DNA of 64,000 nt. Source: Saturnia japonica (taxonomy: Eukaryota > Arthropoda > Insecta > Lepidoptera > Saturniidae). Location of the stretch: NCBI GenBank assembly GCA_033032175.1, contig CM065312.1:5704001-5768000 (forward strand). The letters run 5' to 3'. Every line of letters starts with the position of its first letter. The stretch's first letter is position 1. The position numbers and the translations under genes are program-made. The notes below the pieces were generated by a model. The model was not told the DNA's origin. It did no database searches and saw only the letters and a program-made list of their open reading frames with translations. Below are positions 42,331-55,625 of the stretch, piece after piece.

Positions 42331-43977
42331 TCTGAAAACTCAAATCTTGAATAGGTGAACAGAGCAATGATCTAAGATCACATAGATTAATGAGCAATTT
42401 TTCTTTACCTCTATGTAATTGGTTTCTCGGTAACGGCTCCAAAGATTTGGATAAAAAAATTTATTTAGATAATATTTTACACATTCCACTAGATAGTTGA
42501 TTTTCTTTTTTTTTAAGACACCGAACGCAGCTCGCACGTCTTGATTTTAGTAATTTTATACGACAAAAATAATTATATAACTTAGTATTGAATAGATACA
42601 ATGAAGTCAGAAGCAATTCAGGAAGTCTTGAGATAAATGTAAATGTACTGACCATTTATGTTTAGAATGAGATGTCACTCTGAGATAACACTCTTAGAAT
42701 GCTGTTACAGGTTGATCTCAAAAAATTATACTTCGTAAAGACTTGTTTCTGGCCATTGTCCTCATTTGATAGACCCACTCGTCTGATTACAAACTATCCC
42801 ACAGTTACTACTGTTTTACACTGACCTCCGATTTTTTATATTACATACTTTGATAACGATCAGTTTTAGTGAAGAATAAAGACATGGTCTAAACAAAAAT
42901 ATTCAAGTCGGTGAAACTATGAATAGCAACTGGCTAAGCTCGCGGCTGCACTCGCGTGGATTACAAAGTGCCGTCTACCGGGCACACGCGCAGTGCTGCC
43001 CCGCACCCGATTATTTTAAAGACAAAAATGCGTATTATGGATGGTTCTTGGAAGATAAATATATGTTCTCTCTGGTTTTTTTAGGTCTCTTGAAGATCTA
43101 CAATTATGTATCTAGTACATTCATTTCATAATATATATCTTATGGTTTTTGCTACTTATTTCTTCATAGTTTATTTTATTTGCGCGGAACCTTAATTATT
43201 TTTCTAAAACAAAATTAGCCTAAGTTACTGGTTATAACATCAGCTATCTGCAAATGAAAGTTCCACCAAAATTGGTTCAACCGTTTCGGAGATTGTCAGG
43301 AACAAACAGACAGATACATAAATTTTAAAAATTGGTCTTTTTTTATAAGTATCGTTAATATGTTCATATGCATTTGCCAAACAAACATAACAACATAATA
43401 TTTTATACAATAACATAATCTTCACTTTTATTTATTTTTATAGATAGATCTTATTGGTCAAAATGTCTTATAAATACAGGCAAATATAATATTATAATAA
43501 TAACTTTACACCGTAAATGTATCTGACTGCTGTGTAAAGCGCCGTCCCGAGGGAATGTACGGATATAAAAATCTCGCCAACCACACGAATCTTTGACAAA
43601 TTCAATTTTTTTTATAGTGGCACGGCAAAGGAACTATTCTTTGCCAAATGGCAAGCACACTAAAATCCCAAAACAACGGCGACCATGGTTAGATCGGCAA
43701 TCGATCACCAGCAGTCGCTGTCATTACCGGTTTTATCTATTTTAGGAATATTGTACCTACTTACTGTTGCATGCAAAATAGTAAATTATTTTGTTTCTAC
43801 AAACCAGAGTTTCTAAAAGTAGCCTACATGAATCTCTAGGGGTTGGCTAGTTGATCCTAGAGGGGAAGCTCGATTATTGTAGAGGGTTTGCAGTAAGATT
43901 TACGTTATTGAGGCTGACTAGATGGCGTAACATTTTCTATGGTGTTCGTAAGGTTATTATTTTAAAAGCTAGCTGTT
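42331..43977. other. Unannotated stretch
   Basis: A CpG-rich patch at 42920-43020 includes a 70-codon open frame (42919) starting M-N-S-N-W-L-S-S-R, with no known match. At 43250-43312 there is a module AAATTGGTTCAACCGTTTCG followed by AACAAACAGACAG. D1-like GCGACCATGG and CAGTCGCTGTCAT blocks lie near 43680-43725. Confidence 0.35.
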
Positions 43978-44545
43978 TCACCCGTGTTAACTTTATCTGA
44001 AAAACACCGCGCCGTTAACGCATTCATGTAGCCTATTTATGATTGTTCTCGAATCCCGCAAGTACAATTTATTTTAATATTTCATTAGCTCGTAAACTTT
44101 ATGTCCAAATAATATACTCTAAAGAGCAAAGTTTAACTTCTTAAATTGTCTTCAGCATGAAGTAACTTTTCTTAGCAAAGCTTAATATGCCGAGCCTAAA
44201 AATAATGCTTATAAATTACTTTTTTAATATTTTACAAATGTTTGGCTTATGTATAAGAGATAGGCATATACTATCGCGGCCTTTTTTTTGATATACTGAA
44301 AAAAAAAAAATTTTTGTAGAACATTATATTTACGTATCATTAGGCCAGGGCATGCAAATAAAGCAGTTCGGGAGCGCTTTTTCAACTTACTAAACAAAAA
44401 TCAATATAAGACTCGCTGAGACTTATAACTAAATGTTAGATAGCCTATATTATGTATTTCCCGTGAAACTAGATATATATATAAAAATAATTTTTTGAAT
44501 CCTACTGGTAGGTCCAGAGATTAGCGTGTTTAAACAAACATTTAA
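43978..44545 (+). repeat. Dispersed repeat D3, copy 3
   Basis: Starts CTAGCTGTTTCACCCGTG and ends GATTAGCGTGTTTAAACAAAC. Matches copies 1 and 2 in order and orientation. Confidence 0.75.
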
Positions 44546-44550
44546 AATCC

Positions 44551-44622
44551 AGTCTTATATGGGGATCGAACCCGCAACCTATCTGATCAATATACCTAAT
44601 AGATTTACTAACGCTGCACCTT
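44551..44622 (-). repeat. tRNA-like head fragment
   Basis: On the minus strand GCGGGTTCGATCCCCAT holds a good B box (GGTTCGATCC) with an A-box-like GTGCAGCGTTAGT about 45 bases upstream. Probably a decayed SINE head. No cloverleaf. Confidence 0.4.
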
Positions 44623-45702
44623 AAATCTTGTAATTTTGCTATGAACGTATGAATATTGAAAATATATTATAATATATTATTTATGCTTATCTAAGTCATC
44701 ATGGCCATCTGACCATCTATATTATGTATAAAACACATAATATATTATGCTCACATAAGACGCCTTAGATACATGATTAATAAATAAAACAATATAAAAC
44801 TGGCATTATTACAAATGAATTATGTTTCACCAATAATAAATTCCAAATGTGACACATAAAAGTAAAACCGCATAAATTTTAGAAAAACCAAAGGCGCCGC
44901 TAATATCTTAATTTCGAGAAGAGACCCACCTCTGAGGGAAACAGACCGCCCCTCGAAACCTGTGAAGGTACTCCTTGTAATATATTAATTACGTGACAAC
45001 AAAACTGTGAGAATTTAGCACTGTCAAATGAAAACTCAAACACAAAATAAACCCCCCGCTGGTTGTGGACCTCACCGGGATAACCATAAAAATATGTCGC
45101 AGGTATATAAAAAAATATGGTTAAGACTTGGTTGCTGCAATTATAAGTTTCATTGCTGGAGTTTTAATTTACTTTTATAGTTTTTATTATAATAGGTACT
45201 GTAGTAATTTAATTAAAACGCAAAGTCCAAGCGATAATCTATAATAATACTGTACAGTGGAATACATTGTTTCAACGCACTAATCTCTGAAAGATTTGAA
45301 TCTGGACTTTGATTTTCTGAGGATTTTAAAAATTATTTTTGCTTTTTATAGCCTATTTCTTGAGGAAGGATACGGGATATATAACTTCATGCTACAACCA
45401 AGGAGTGGATCAATAATCATAAATTAATTAATCTGGCATGCTGTAGGCAAGTACGAGAAATGTGACAAACGTTAGGCTATACACGTGCATTGCAGGCCGC
45501 GCGGTGGAAAATTAGTCAATTAAATTGAATACGGGTAAAACCGTGGGTCACAGCTACTGTAAATATAAAGAAAATTATTATTTTTAGCCTAATATTACCA
45601 TCATATTTTTGAACGAATTTTCTTATAGCACGGTACGTACTTGGCGGATGGGAGCTAGGCGAAAAAGTGTAAGAATTTACCGTAAATATTTTTTTTCTGA
45701 CC
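44623..45702. other. Unannotated stretch
   Basis: No gene or repeat recognised. Confidence 0.35.
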
Positions 45703-45900
45703 TTGCTGTTAGCCTTAGGGGCCCTATTCAAAAACAGAGCCGCTGCGGCTTTTACAACTTTACCGGGCTTGGGGGCGAGCGCCTACGGCACTCAGCCGCG
45801 AAAGCGTGGGCAACCAGCGCGAAAGGATGCCTAAGTGGCCGAACCTCGGCTTGGGCTGTTGCCGCGGATTTTCCGTCACGAGTCACGACCCTTTTTATAG
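45703..45900 (-). repeat. Dispersed repeat D2
   Basis: CTGTTAGCCTTAGGGGCCC, GCCGCTGCGGCTTTTACAAC, GGGCGAGCGCCTACGGCACTC, GCCGAACCTCGGCTTGGGC. The same order of blocks occurs at 5512 and 52583. The 98-codon open frame across its left edge is incidental. Confidence 0.7.
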
Positions 45901-48900
45901 TGTAGACGGTTATCCATAGCGCGTATGCTATTGGCTGTGCCCAGTCATAGGTGCGCGCTTATTGGTTCAAGACTACGAACTTCGTTCCAACCGAGTGTTC
46001 CACAACACACACGAATTTTTATTTTTATTAAAAAGAATGTACTAGTTACTAGGTTTATTCATACAATCATTATTACTTTACAGTCGCTAAATAACTGATA
46101 AATATACGCTATGTAGGCATTCACAATACGATTGTAAATGTAATGTAAATTCTCAATGTTATGAAAAAATTTATAACCTTTTATAGTAAAATACCAATAA
46201 CATGGAATTCAATATAATATTATAAACATTACAATATACCTATATTAATAAAACAAACTCTATAAACTTTAAAAAATTCAAATAGATATCCGTCAAATTA
46301 TACAATATAATATGAACTTTCGCTTCGCTAGGATACCACTACTAACAACATAATTATCCACCAAATATATTGTTAAATTAAATTAAATATTTAACTTGAC
46401 TAATAACACTACATTTTATGACATGTACAAGTGACTAATTTTCAATTACCATTACATAGTCACTGGATAACACAAAAAATATTTCACTAATTTGGGGTTG
46501 AATAAAAAACGTAGAATTATTATGTAAAACCAAATAATCCCCAACGCCCGCGACACTGAACGTTCCTGTCACATCACACCGCCTTTGTTCACTTAAATTC
46601 GCCTTCCCTTTTCGCTTGTCGAGAAAAAAAGGGAGGGACTATGGTCGGCGAGGCCTTTGCGTCTCGGTCATCATTTTTCACGTCTCATTCAATAACTCGA
46701 TGCATAGTCGCCGAGATAGTGATCGAGTTTTGAAATACTTCGATGGGATAGCGTCACATTCCCAAGGATATGGTGTTACTTTGCGTGCGGAATACAGGAC
46801 GATATATTATTGGTACATATTACAAGTTTTCCTGTGTATTCTTAACCTTTTTGTTGTTTAAGAATACAGGCTCTGTGTAAATTCTTTAATGGACACTATT
46901 GTACATTTTTTCAATGTAGTCTATTTATTCATGTTATTTTTGCTAAAATAGAGAATATCACACATTTTATCTGAGTTTTTGATGAAGAAAAACTGTAGGA
47001 TGGAAGGTAGGACATTTTGTAATGCCCGCACGGCTAATTTTATTTTATTTTAATTTTAATTACGATCATCATTAGGTTAGTTGACTCTTTTTCTAAAGTA
47101 GGTCTTAAATTACTAATATTATCCAAATAAAGGAAAAAAAATCTTACCATATTTTTCTAGGACCTAAAAACCGCAAAACTTTAGTTTAAAAGTTTACTTA
47201 TCGTAAACATGTGAAAATGCTGTCAGCCATATTAGTTTATATATTATCTCTGCTGTGACGTCAAACAAACAATTGACATTTAGCAAACGTTTATCATTAT
47301 AAAAATCTCGATACTTTTTATGTCATAAATGTCAATGTCAAAACACAGAGACAACGTAGCGAATTTCTCTCGTATAAGATCCGACATGAAATTTGCTTAA
47401 AAGTCCTATGACGTCACAACATGGCCCACAGCGTTATCAGAGGTCAAAATAAAATAAATCATTTTTTTATTGAAAATATTAATTTATTTATAAAATGCAC
47501 TGCTACAGAGAACAAACTAAACTTATACTATAAAAACATAACTATAAATGTATAATAACACAATAGAATTTGCACTCCGATTAAAGCAACGCACAACGTT
47601 CTCATAATAACAATTAGTAACATAATAATAATTTACAATTTACTTAGACATATCTTCAGGTAACCACTCACACTACAATTAAACACATCCAAGTCCTTAC
47701 TATATTCATTATGTGCTCTACACATTCGCAGAACTGGATCATAATAAGCAACATTATTAGAACAGTACTTTATATGAAGAAGTGAATATCTGAAATCTAT
47801 AATTATTTGCTTTCTTAAGTCAAATACTACAGAAAATATTATTATTAAAAGCGCCAAATTTGATACGAGTCAAGTAGCGAATTAGATATAGGTACCTATT
47901 AGGTGCAAAATATGATTCAGTATACACAAATACTCACATCATTTACCACATAGCAAAATTATCAACTAGTAATTAGCAATTAGTAAAATAGCAACTAGTC
48001 CTCTTTATTGAAGACCATTACTGCTATTATCGAGAGCATATAGAGTGTATTGTCCTAAGATAGTGGCATCCTTGTTAAAAACTTTCTTTCTTTCTTTTTT
48101 GTGGCATCTCAGAATTCATGGCCCATGTTATTATTTCTAATCCACTTCACTTCACTTCACAATAATCAAAATGTATTATGCAAAATTTAACTTTTATTAC
48201 ACAATATAGGATCAAAAAACACAAATTTATGAATAAAAAACAAAAACTACTACATGACAGTTTGAGATCCCGCCAAAAACTATGAAATGGTAGTGTATTT
48301 TGAAGATTTTTAGCAGTTTGAACATAGTACATATTTTGTTATCAGCATGTTGAAACAAAGGAGATAGGAAATCACAGCTTAACATCCAAATTCTGTTGTC
48401 AAAAGAGGACAAAAGTTTCTTCTAGCTCACGCCGGTATCAAGTCAAAAGTCAACTGAAGGTAATTAACTGCCCACCATTCACGATTGCATGTAAAGGACG
48501 TCAATACCGTATTCACTTATAAAATATCATTGTTAGAATTGTTATGGTTTTGGCCAAACCTTTGCGGTCAAAATTTTATTACATAAAAATACATGTAATT
48601 TTGTATTATGTATAGTCCCTTTCGAAGCCGGGATTTAACGGTAATAAACGTCCGAATTTTCCGATATTTCACAGCGCTAACGAAATCTGAGTTTTAAATT
48701 CGTTGTAAATTATTACTATAACATTTGCATCACCGGACACAAATATAACTTTACAACAGAAGCGTCAAAGCGTCAAAAGTCTCGTGTAATGTAATTTACT
48801 TCACACAATAAAACCAGCCCATCGTATAACACTTTGTGAACGTCATAAAGGAAAAATTCAAACTCTTTGTTTGCTTTTGTTAATTGTAGAAAGAGTTGAG

Positions 48901-49184
48901 CGAGTACTCCTTTGTTGAATATAAGGATCCGTAGAATATTATTAAATTTTTCACATTCTATTATTATAATTATTAATTACGGTTTATTTTTCAGTATGAT
49001 TTAATTTTAATATCATGTAAAGCTGATATTACTATATTAGACTAAACAGCTCGCAACATTTGCTTAATATAATATCATCTTAGTTAAAAAGAATTATAGT
49101 TTAATATGTTAGGGCTGATTAACTTGGTGATAAAAACGTCATAGAGACTATGAGTAAGTACGTCGCGTTTCGAAGTCAGATAGT
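45901..49184. other. Unannotated stretch
   Basis: 45901-46010 is GC-richer (ATGCTATTGGCTGTGCC, GGTGCGCGCTTATTGG) and may be a further part of the D2 copy. 46540-46800 is another CpG-rich patch with an 81-codon open frame starting at 46616, with no known domain. 47215-47460 has scattered TGACGTCA-like repeats. No gene. Confidence 0.35.
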
Positions 49185-49275
49185 TTATATGTAGCGTCCA
49201 AGATGCTTGCAGGTCGGCATGACAGCGACCTCTGGTGATATGTATATACGATCTCTCGGTGGTCGCTGTCGTGTT
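49185..49275. repeat. Dispersed repeat D1
   Basis: GCTTGCAGGTCGGCATGACAGCGACC, then GATCTCTCGGTGGTCGCTGTCG. The two GCGACC/GGTCGC blocks face each other, as in the 12925 copy. Confidence 0.5.
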
Positions 49276-52200
49276 TGGACTTTATTGTACTTACAAAGAA
49301 ATAACTTTGCCGGGCTTTATTTAAAAAAAATGTTTTAATTAAAGTATTTTTTTTTTAATTTTCTTTGTTATCAGTAACTTAATGTGTTCAGTTATTACAA
49401 TTTTTCTTACGTGAAATTATCATTGTGTAAGCATTCGTTTTTATTAAACTTGAGATACATTTGTACATTATAACAGCGGTTTTTGTACATCATTTCTTAA
49501 CAATAACTAAGTACAACTTTACCCTAAAATCGGTTACCCGGTCGGCTACTTTAACGGATTACCTGTAGTGAAATCCACAAACCATTTATTGAATAGTTTG
49601 CTGAGAGGTACAGTTACATCCATTGAGTGGAATACACAGATGTTTATCTCTAAAACAATGTTGTAAGACTTACAAACCGACAGCTTTTGGTGTCAGATTA
49701 TCTATACCGATCTTCTTTGGGAGTTTTCTGCGTTTAAACACGCCGATTAACAATAAATTGACAAGTTTTTTTTTCTGAGTGGAACAAGTTTTTGTGTTTG
49801 CAAAATTTTGTATTTTATTGATGAATGTTTTGTTACCTGAATACATATTTACTACTGGGTGGTTAGTTACATTAGTATAATGCACAGTTACGCATTTCAT
49901 TTTAAATATAATTGAAGTAAAGTAAATTTCTTTGGTTACGGTAATATAATGTGATGTCATGTGTTACGTTAGGTTACTTATTTAATTTATTTAATAATAA
50001 ATATTGGGCATTACCCGATTTATAATTGCTGTACTAAATTTAATACAGATACTCGAACCTATTACATGTAAACACTTCATTACAAAATATAAAATAGTAA
50101 TTGTAATATCAATAAAATACGAGATAATAAAATAAAATCTAGATATCACTATTTTTCATAGATTAATAAAATGTACTTATTATATGTAATATTATTATAC
50201 GAAATTAGGTAAATGTAATAAACATTTGAAGATTAAAATAATGTAATGAATATATTTGTATTTTTAATGAAACATAACAAAAAGAAACTTAGTAATTCTG
50301 TATTTCAATTGTAAATTAAGCTAATTTTGAATAATTAAAAAATAATATGGACTTTCTACGTGATGATTTAAAGTGTTAATGTAAAATTCAGAGAAGTTAC
50401 ACACTTTAAACGCATATAATAATCACAATTTTTTATGTTCATCTTCATTTTCATCAGTCATTGTATTGTAAAATCTTTCAATAAGAAAAGAAAGAGAATC
50501 AGGTGGTTATGTTCGTCCTTCCTTTTCCCTCTAATTAATAACAATTGAATTCCAACCTAACTGATTACATGTAACTAGGTTCATTCGTATTTTCAAATAA
50601 TTTAACTGGTATAAAAAATCATGTGTGCCAATTCATACGTGGTAGAAATGATTCCTTCACATCAATTTTTTTTTTATTCAGAAAATGATCAAATACACAC
50701 TAATAAAAATTCATGAAAATGTACATACAAGTACTCACAATATTATTTTCAATAAAGGCAATCACCTTGCACATTTGAAATATCCACGGGAATATCGGCT
50801 GAAAAAACTACAAACGTATAATATGTACACGTATACAAAACACCACGGTTGTTATGATGCCTTTTACCAAGCTTTGTACTACGCATGCGCGCAGAAACAC
50901 GTATTAATACACGTACAACGCTGAGGCCCAGCTAACTCCAACTATGTCTAATCGAATATAAGAAACTCTGTATAATGCTTTCCTATCTCATTTTCTCCCA
51001 CATTAAACCTTATGAATGTATCTCTTCATCTCTTTCTACTGTCGCTTTTTCGTTTCATCGACTTTCAAATCACAACGATGCTAAAGAAGTTTTCACTTCA
51101 AAATAATTAATATTTGCATATAAAATATAGACTATCTATCTACCTTTACACTTATTTACAATACACATTTTTAAAATTAACGTCGGATTATTATCTCAGA
51201 AAAATTAAATCGTAGGAGTTATAACACAGAATATAAATAAATGTTCATGACATATTCAGTTTTGAAAATTCAACAAATAAGCCGTTCCCTATTAAGAACT
51301 TTGCGGTCAATATGATCAGATAACAATTTAAAAGGCGCAATGTTCACGACATGAACTAGATAGAAACCGCAAATATCCCTACATTTCCGATATCCGCTAT
51401 CGATGACTCATATTTGTCGTTCAGACACGATTGGTTTATATTGAAAATTGGGATATACGAATGTTGTCCAACTGTTTCCGAACCTTAGCGAATTAGACCG
51501 GTAACTAATTAAAAAATCAAATCTCCACAGGAATATCAAAATTACAAAATAAATCCATTCGATTTGGAGTTTGGAAAATCCTACTTTTATGGCAAGAAAT
51601 TATTGTAAAAAAAAAAGAGTTTTAAGTTAGATCATTATCGGCATTCTTCCTTGCATTGAAAGATGCTAATGCTTAACGATATGATTTGTAAAGGTAATTT
51701 AAAAAAAAACATATTGAGGGGTCACTTTATGCAATTGATATCATTTTCAAATGGTCTGCTTGTTCCGCCATCTAGCGTCGAGTAGTAAAAGTTATATATA
51801 TAAAATCGATAACCTCTGGAAATTGTTAAAAACTGAACATTGTTTATATAAATGTAAATTTAATTTATTATGTTGTTAATGGTGTATACATAATATTTTC
51901 TAATATTAAAAATATTAGTATATGATTTCTTGTGATAGTATCATAGATGGCACTACTAAACATGTCATACGAACAATAGCTACAAACCAAAAGTTTATTT
52001 AGTAAAAAAGGTATTTAATAAATTTATGTACATGTGTACTTTAAATATTTATTTAATATTGTCAAAAAATCGAAATAAAAATACATTTAAACATGAAAGC
52101 AAAATCAATGCAATAAATAAAATTTATAAATATATAAATTTGTTTTTGTAAATATATTTAATTAAAATCGAAATGTAAAAATCAAATTCTGAAATCTGAT

Positions 52201-52582
52201 ACCATATAACTAAGGAACGCAGCGAATATCCTGTCATTTCTACCATTTAACCCATTAAAAAAAGAAATCAATGCGGTTTATCTTTAATCGGCACCCTGTT
52301 ACTCGCTGCTCGCGAAGGTTAACACCGTACCATTAAAAAAGGAAGCGTGTAGACCCCCAAAAGACTGAAAAAAGACGAAGAGTTTGAGCAAAACGACTGT
52401 GTTTGGTTACCGAGCGGCGCCTAGCGGGTGCTACGGCGGCGTCTGTGAATGCGGGGTCTTTTATATCTCACGACTATATTATTATCGGAAACGACTTTTT
52501 TTATGTATTACGTGCTGAAACTTGCTGGCTATAGTTTTCAGAAATCAGTACATTAGGATCGAGTTATTATTTATTTAGAACT
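49276..52582. other. Unannotated stretch
   Basis: No gene or repeat recognised in 3.3 kb. 51330-51510 and 52205-52500 are of higher complexity. The second has CGGTTTATCTTTAATCGGC, GCGGCGCCTAGCGGGTGC and TCTTTTATATCTCACGAC, and no long open frame. It could be a conserved non-coding block. 50885-50895 (CGCATGCGCGC) is one base off an NRF1-type palindrome. Confidence 0.35.
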
Positions 52583-52750
52583 GACTATACTGTTAGCCTT
52601 ATTGGCCCTGGAGCCTCAGACGGCTTTTACAGTTTCACCGTGGCTTGGGAGCGAGCGCTTAAAAGCGTGACAACATGTCAAGGGTACTAAAGTGGCCGAG
52701 TCTCGGTTTGGGCTGTTGCCGTAGTTGCAATTAAGTCGCGAACTGGCTAA
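52583..52750 (-). repeat. Dispersed repeat D2
   Basis: GACTATACTGTTAGCCTTATT, GACGGCTTTTACAGTTTCACC, GGCTTGGGAGCGAGCGC, GCCGAGTCTCGGTTTGGGC. Family match to three other copies. Confidence 0.7.
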
Positions 52751-53113
52751 TTCCTGCATCCTGGAAGGATGGAAGAAACATGTATATATGTATTTAGTGA
52801 TCTGTCAATTTTGTTTAAATGAACTAGTACAAAAAAGAAAAAAAAGGTCCCTTACAGAAACTATGTACCTGTGTAGTGTGCACGTGGGTGGGGTGTAGTG
52901 TAATGGTGTCTGTTGGTTGCTAGTGAATGCAAGTGCAGTGTCACTTGTATCGTGCGAGTGGCTGCTAGTCTCAAGAGCTCCACACCGAGGGAATTATTTA
53001 CTTGGTATTGATTGGTATCTGAAAGTCTTTTGTCCCTAAAATACGTCTTGGTTATCGTCTAAAATGATATAAAACAATAAGTATAGAAAAAAAAGGAATC
53101 CGTATAATACTGT
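52751..53113. other. Unannotated stretch, possible 5' flank of the gypsy remnant
   Basis: A GTGCAGTGTCACTTG/GTGTAGTGTGCACGTGGG block lies at 52870-52970. No LTR or primer-binding site is recognised, so the gypsy copy lacks its 5' end. Confidence 0.35.
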
Positions 53114-53960
53114 TTAGTTTAGCGACATTCCTGATGAAGCACAGGAAAATTGCAGCAATAAAGGCGACCAACGATCTACTGGGGCGTTTTCCAATGGTGT
53201 CGACACATTCCGTGTCGGAATACGACTACCGACGTTTTCACCTCAAGATCCAACGTTATGGTTCGCGCAGGTGGAAAGCCATTTCATATTATCTGGAGTC
53301 ACGCAAGATGTAACAAAATTCCATTATGTACAGTCGTGCTTAGAACAACAATATGCGGCCGAAGTGAGAGATATCATTATTTCTCCTCCGAGAACTGCGA
53401 AATATGAAAAGCTGAAAACGGAACTTATAAAACGGTTATCTACTTCACTTGAAAAAGAGGTGAAACAACTTCTCGCTGATTAAAAGCTTGGTGATATAAA
53501 GCCTTCACGACTTTTAAGGCACTTAAAACAGCTAGCTGGACCGAAAGTACCCGACGAATTCCTGAAATCGATCTGGAAAAGCCGCCTGCCGTCAAATATA
53601 CAGGCACTCATAGCGCTACAGTCGGAATCATCGATTGATACCCTAGCTAACCTTGCTGATCAGATTCAAGAGCTTGTAGCTTCCAGTCCTCAGGTGGCAA
53701 GTACATCAAGGTCATCGAAAATGGGGCAGATGGCGAGGCAGATATCAGAGCTTACAATGTGTGTAAGAGACTTGGCTATAAGTGATCGTGGCCGGTCTCG
53801 TTCAAGATCTAGACGTGACTCAAACCGCAGCAAACCACGCAGTAGATCCCAGTCGAATTACCAGAAATATCCAACGTACTGGTATCATTCCAAGTATGGA
53901 TAGAAAGCGACAAAATGCGTTAAGCCTTGCGACTTCTCTGTTGCTTCGGGAAACGCTCGC
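53114..53960 (+). pseudogene. Ty3/gypsy gag, broken
   Basis: One frame is open from about 53114 to a TAA at 53481, continues in the same frame after that stop, and ends at a TAG at 53901. It reads I-R-L-P-T-F-S-P-Q-D-P, W-F-A-Q-V-E-S-H-F, Y-A-A-E-V-R-D-I-I, L-K-T-E-L-I-K-R-L-S and, after the stop, L-G-D-I-K-P-S and F-L-K-S-I-W-K-S-R-L-P. This is the capsid of a large insect Ty3/gypsy gag type. An R-S-R-S-R-S-R basic stretch follows. Near the end, Y-W-Y-H-S-K-Y-G-stop then K-C-x3-C is the remains of a W-Y-H zinc motif with its first Cys changed to Tyr. No start codon or leader is visible. Confidence 0.85.
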
Positions 53961-55516
53961 GACAATGGCTAATGGCAACCGAGGATTGCCCAAGCAATGG
54001 TCGCTTATTCGTAACTGATCATCGAACCAAAACGCAGTTTCTCGTTAATACCGGAAGTGATCTCTGCGTTTTTCCTAGGTTAGTGCTACGTGAACAGCGA
54101 TTAAAAACAAATTATCAGCTTTATGCTGCCAATAGATCCGTAATCAACACATATGGTTACGCACAACTACGGCTGGACTTGGGACCATGTCATGATTTCA
54201 GCTGGCAATTTATCGTTGCAGAAAGTAATCATCGGTATTGACTTTCTCTCTTATTATAACCCGATTGTCGATTGTAGAAATAAACGCATTCTTGACAACA
54301 TTACGTCACTGTTTGCTACCGCAAAACCAGATAGCTCGAAGAACACGATATCGTCACTGAAGATACTGTTCGGCGAGACTAAGACTAAATACAGCGATAT
54401 CATATCCGACTTCCCGGATATAACACGGCCACCTGGCGTACATCGTGAGATCCAGCATAAAACCGAACACCACATACGCACCACACCTGGACCAACCGTG
54501 CAATGCAACCCTCAAAGACTTGCACCTGACAAATTAAAAATTGCAAGAAAATAATTCGAGGCCATGCTGAAGCACGGCATTTGTAAACCTTCAGATAGTC
54601 CTTGGTCTTCACCACTTCACCTCGCGCCCAAAAAAGATAACGGCTGGCGACCTTGCGGCGACTACCAAATGTTGAATGTACGGACAATCCCTGATCGGTA
54701 CCCTATACGTCATATACAAGCTTAGCTGGTTGTACTATATTCTCCACGATACTCCTGGTAAAAGCTTACAACCAGATACCGGTAAGCAAACAAGATATAC
54801 CAAAGACGACAATAGCTACACCAATGGGCTTATTTGAATTCCCAAACATGACATTTGGGCTCCGTAACGCAGGACAAACATTTAAGCGGTTCGTTGATGA
54901 GGTGACGCGAGGGGCGAACTTCGTATATGCATATTTAGATGATTTCCTTACCTTCTCGAAGGATGAAGAAGAACACAGAGCTCACTTAAGAAAAGAATTC
55001 ACGAAACTGAACCAATGCGATATTGTGATCAATATAGCAAAGTGTGAGTTCGGAATCAAGGAGGTTAAATTCTTGGGATATTTAATCAATTCTAAAGGGA
55101 CAAATCCATTGGAGACGGCTGTAGAAACCATAAAGTATTTTCCTCTTACAAAGACTGTCAAAGAACTGAGAAGATTCCTCGGAATGCTCAACTTTTATAG
55201 AAAGTTTATTCCAGGCACAGCTAAAGCACAATCTCCCCTTAACCAACTCTTGACTGGTTCCGTGAAAGGTTTACATCCAGTTGAGCTGATAGGAGACACA
55301 ATTAAGGTTTTTAACGACTGCAAGAAAGGTCTCTGTGAAGCCACTCTTTTGTCACACTCGGATTGCAAAGCTAAACTCGCCTTAGTAACTGACGCTTCCG
55401 ATATTGTGATTGGCGCCGCGCTTCAACAATTAAAGGATAGCGAATGGCAACTTCTCACCTTTTATTCTCAGAAGTTGACTCCGGCGCAGCAGAAATATTC
55501 TCCCTACGATCGAAAA
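53961..55516 (+). pseudogene. Ty3/gypsy pol: protease, reverse transcriptase, truncated RNase H
   Basis: The protease region reads L-F-V-T-D, then V-N-T-G-S-D-L-C-V near 54045-54070; the catalytic Asp of the D-T-G triad is Asn. After a frameshift near 54230, I-I-G-I-D-F-L follows. Reverse transcriptase begins [17 protein letters not shown] at about 54570, with a frameshift and stops at 54720-54775. It resumes in a 267-codon frame with P-M-G-L-F-E-F-P, M-T-F-G-L-R-N-A-x-Q-T-F, the intact catalytic Y-L-D-D (about 54934-54945), and F-L-G-Y-L-I. RNase H starts L-V-T-D-A-S and stops at S-P-Y-D-R near 55514. The rest of RNase H and all of integrase are missing: the frame runs straight into LTR sequence. 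Confidence 0.9.
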
Positions 55517-55625
55517 CAACCGTTGGGCAGCTGCCCGCCAGACAAACACCCGTCTAGTCATGCCCTGACCTTTCTCAATGGTTACCTCCCTTGCAATAGT
55601 TACCCCAACAATAGTATATTATACT
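55517..55625 (+). repeat. LTR fragment joined to the gypsy RNase H
   Basis: CAACCGTTGGGCAGCTGCCC, GCCAGACAAACACCCGTCT, and CCTCCCTTGCAATAG match the right half of the LTRs at 8377-8570 and 9119-9291, with an extra block of about 30 bases (TCATGCCCTGACC...TGGTTA). The palindrome GGGCAGCTGCCC lies at 55525-55536. The LTR start TGTAGCGACATC is absent. Confidence 0.8.

Noticed and set aside
42919..43131. 70-codon open frame in a CpG-rich patch
   Set aside because: Second half is AT-driven and no domain is seen. Could be a first exon, but nothing supports it.
53114..55516. Intact, active gypsy element
   Set aside because: Several stops and frameshifts, protease Asp changed to Asn, RNase H truncated and integrase absent.
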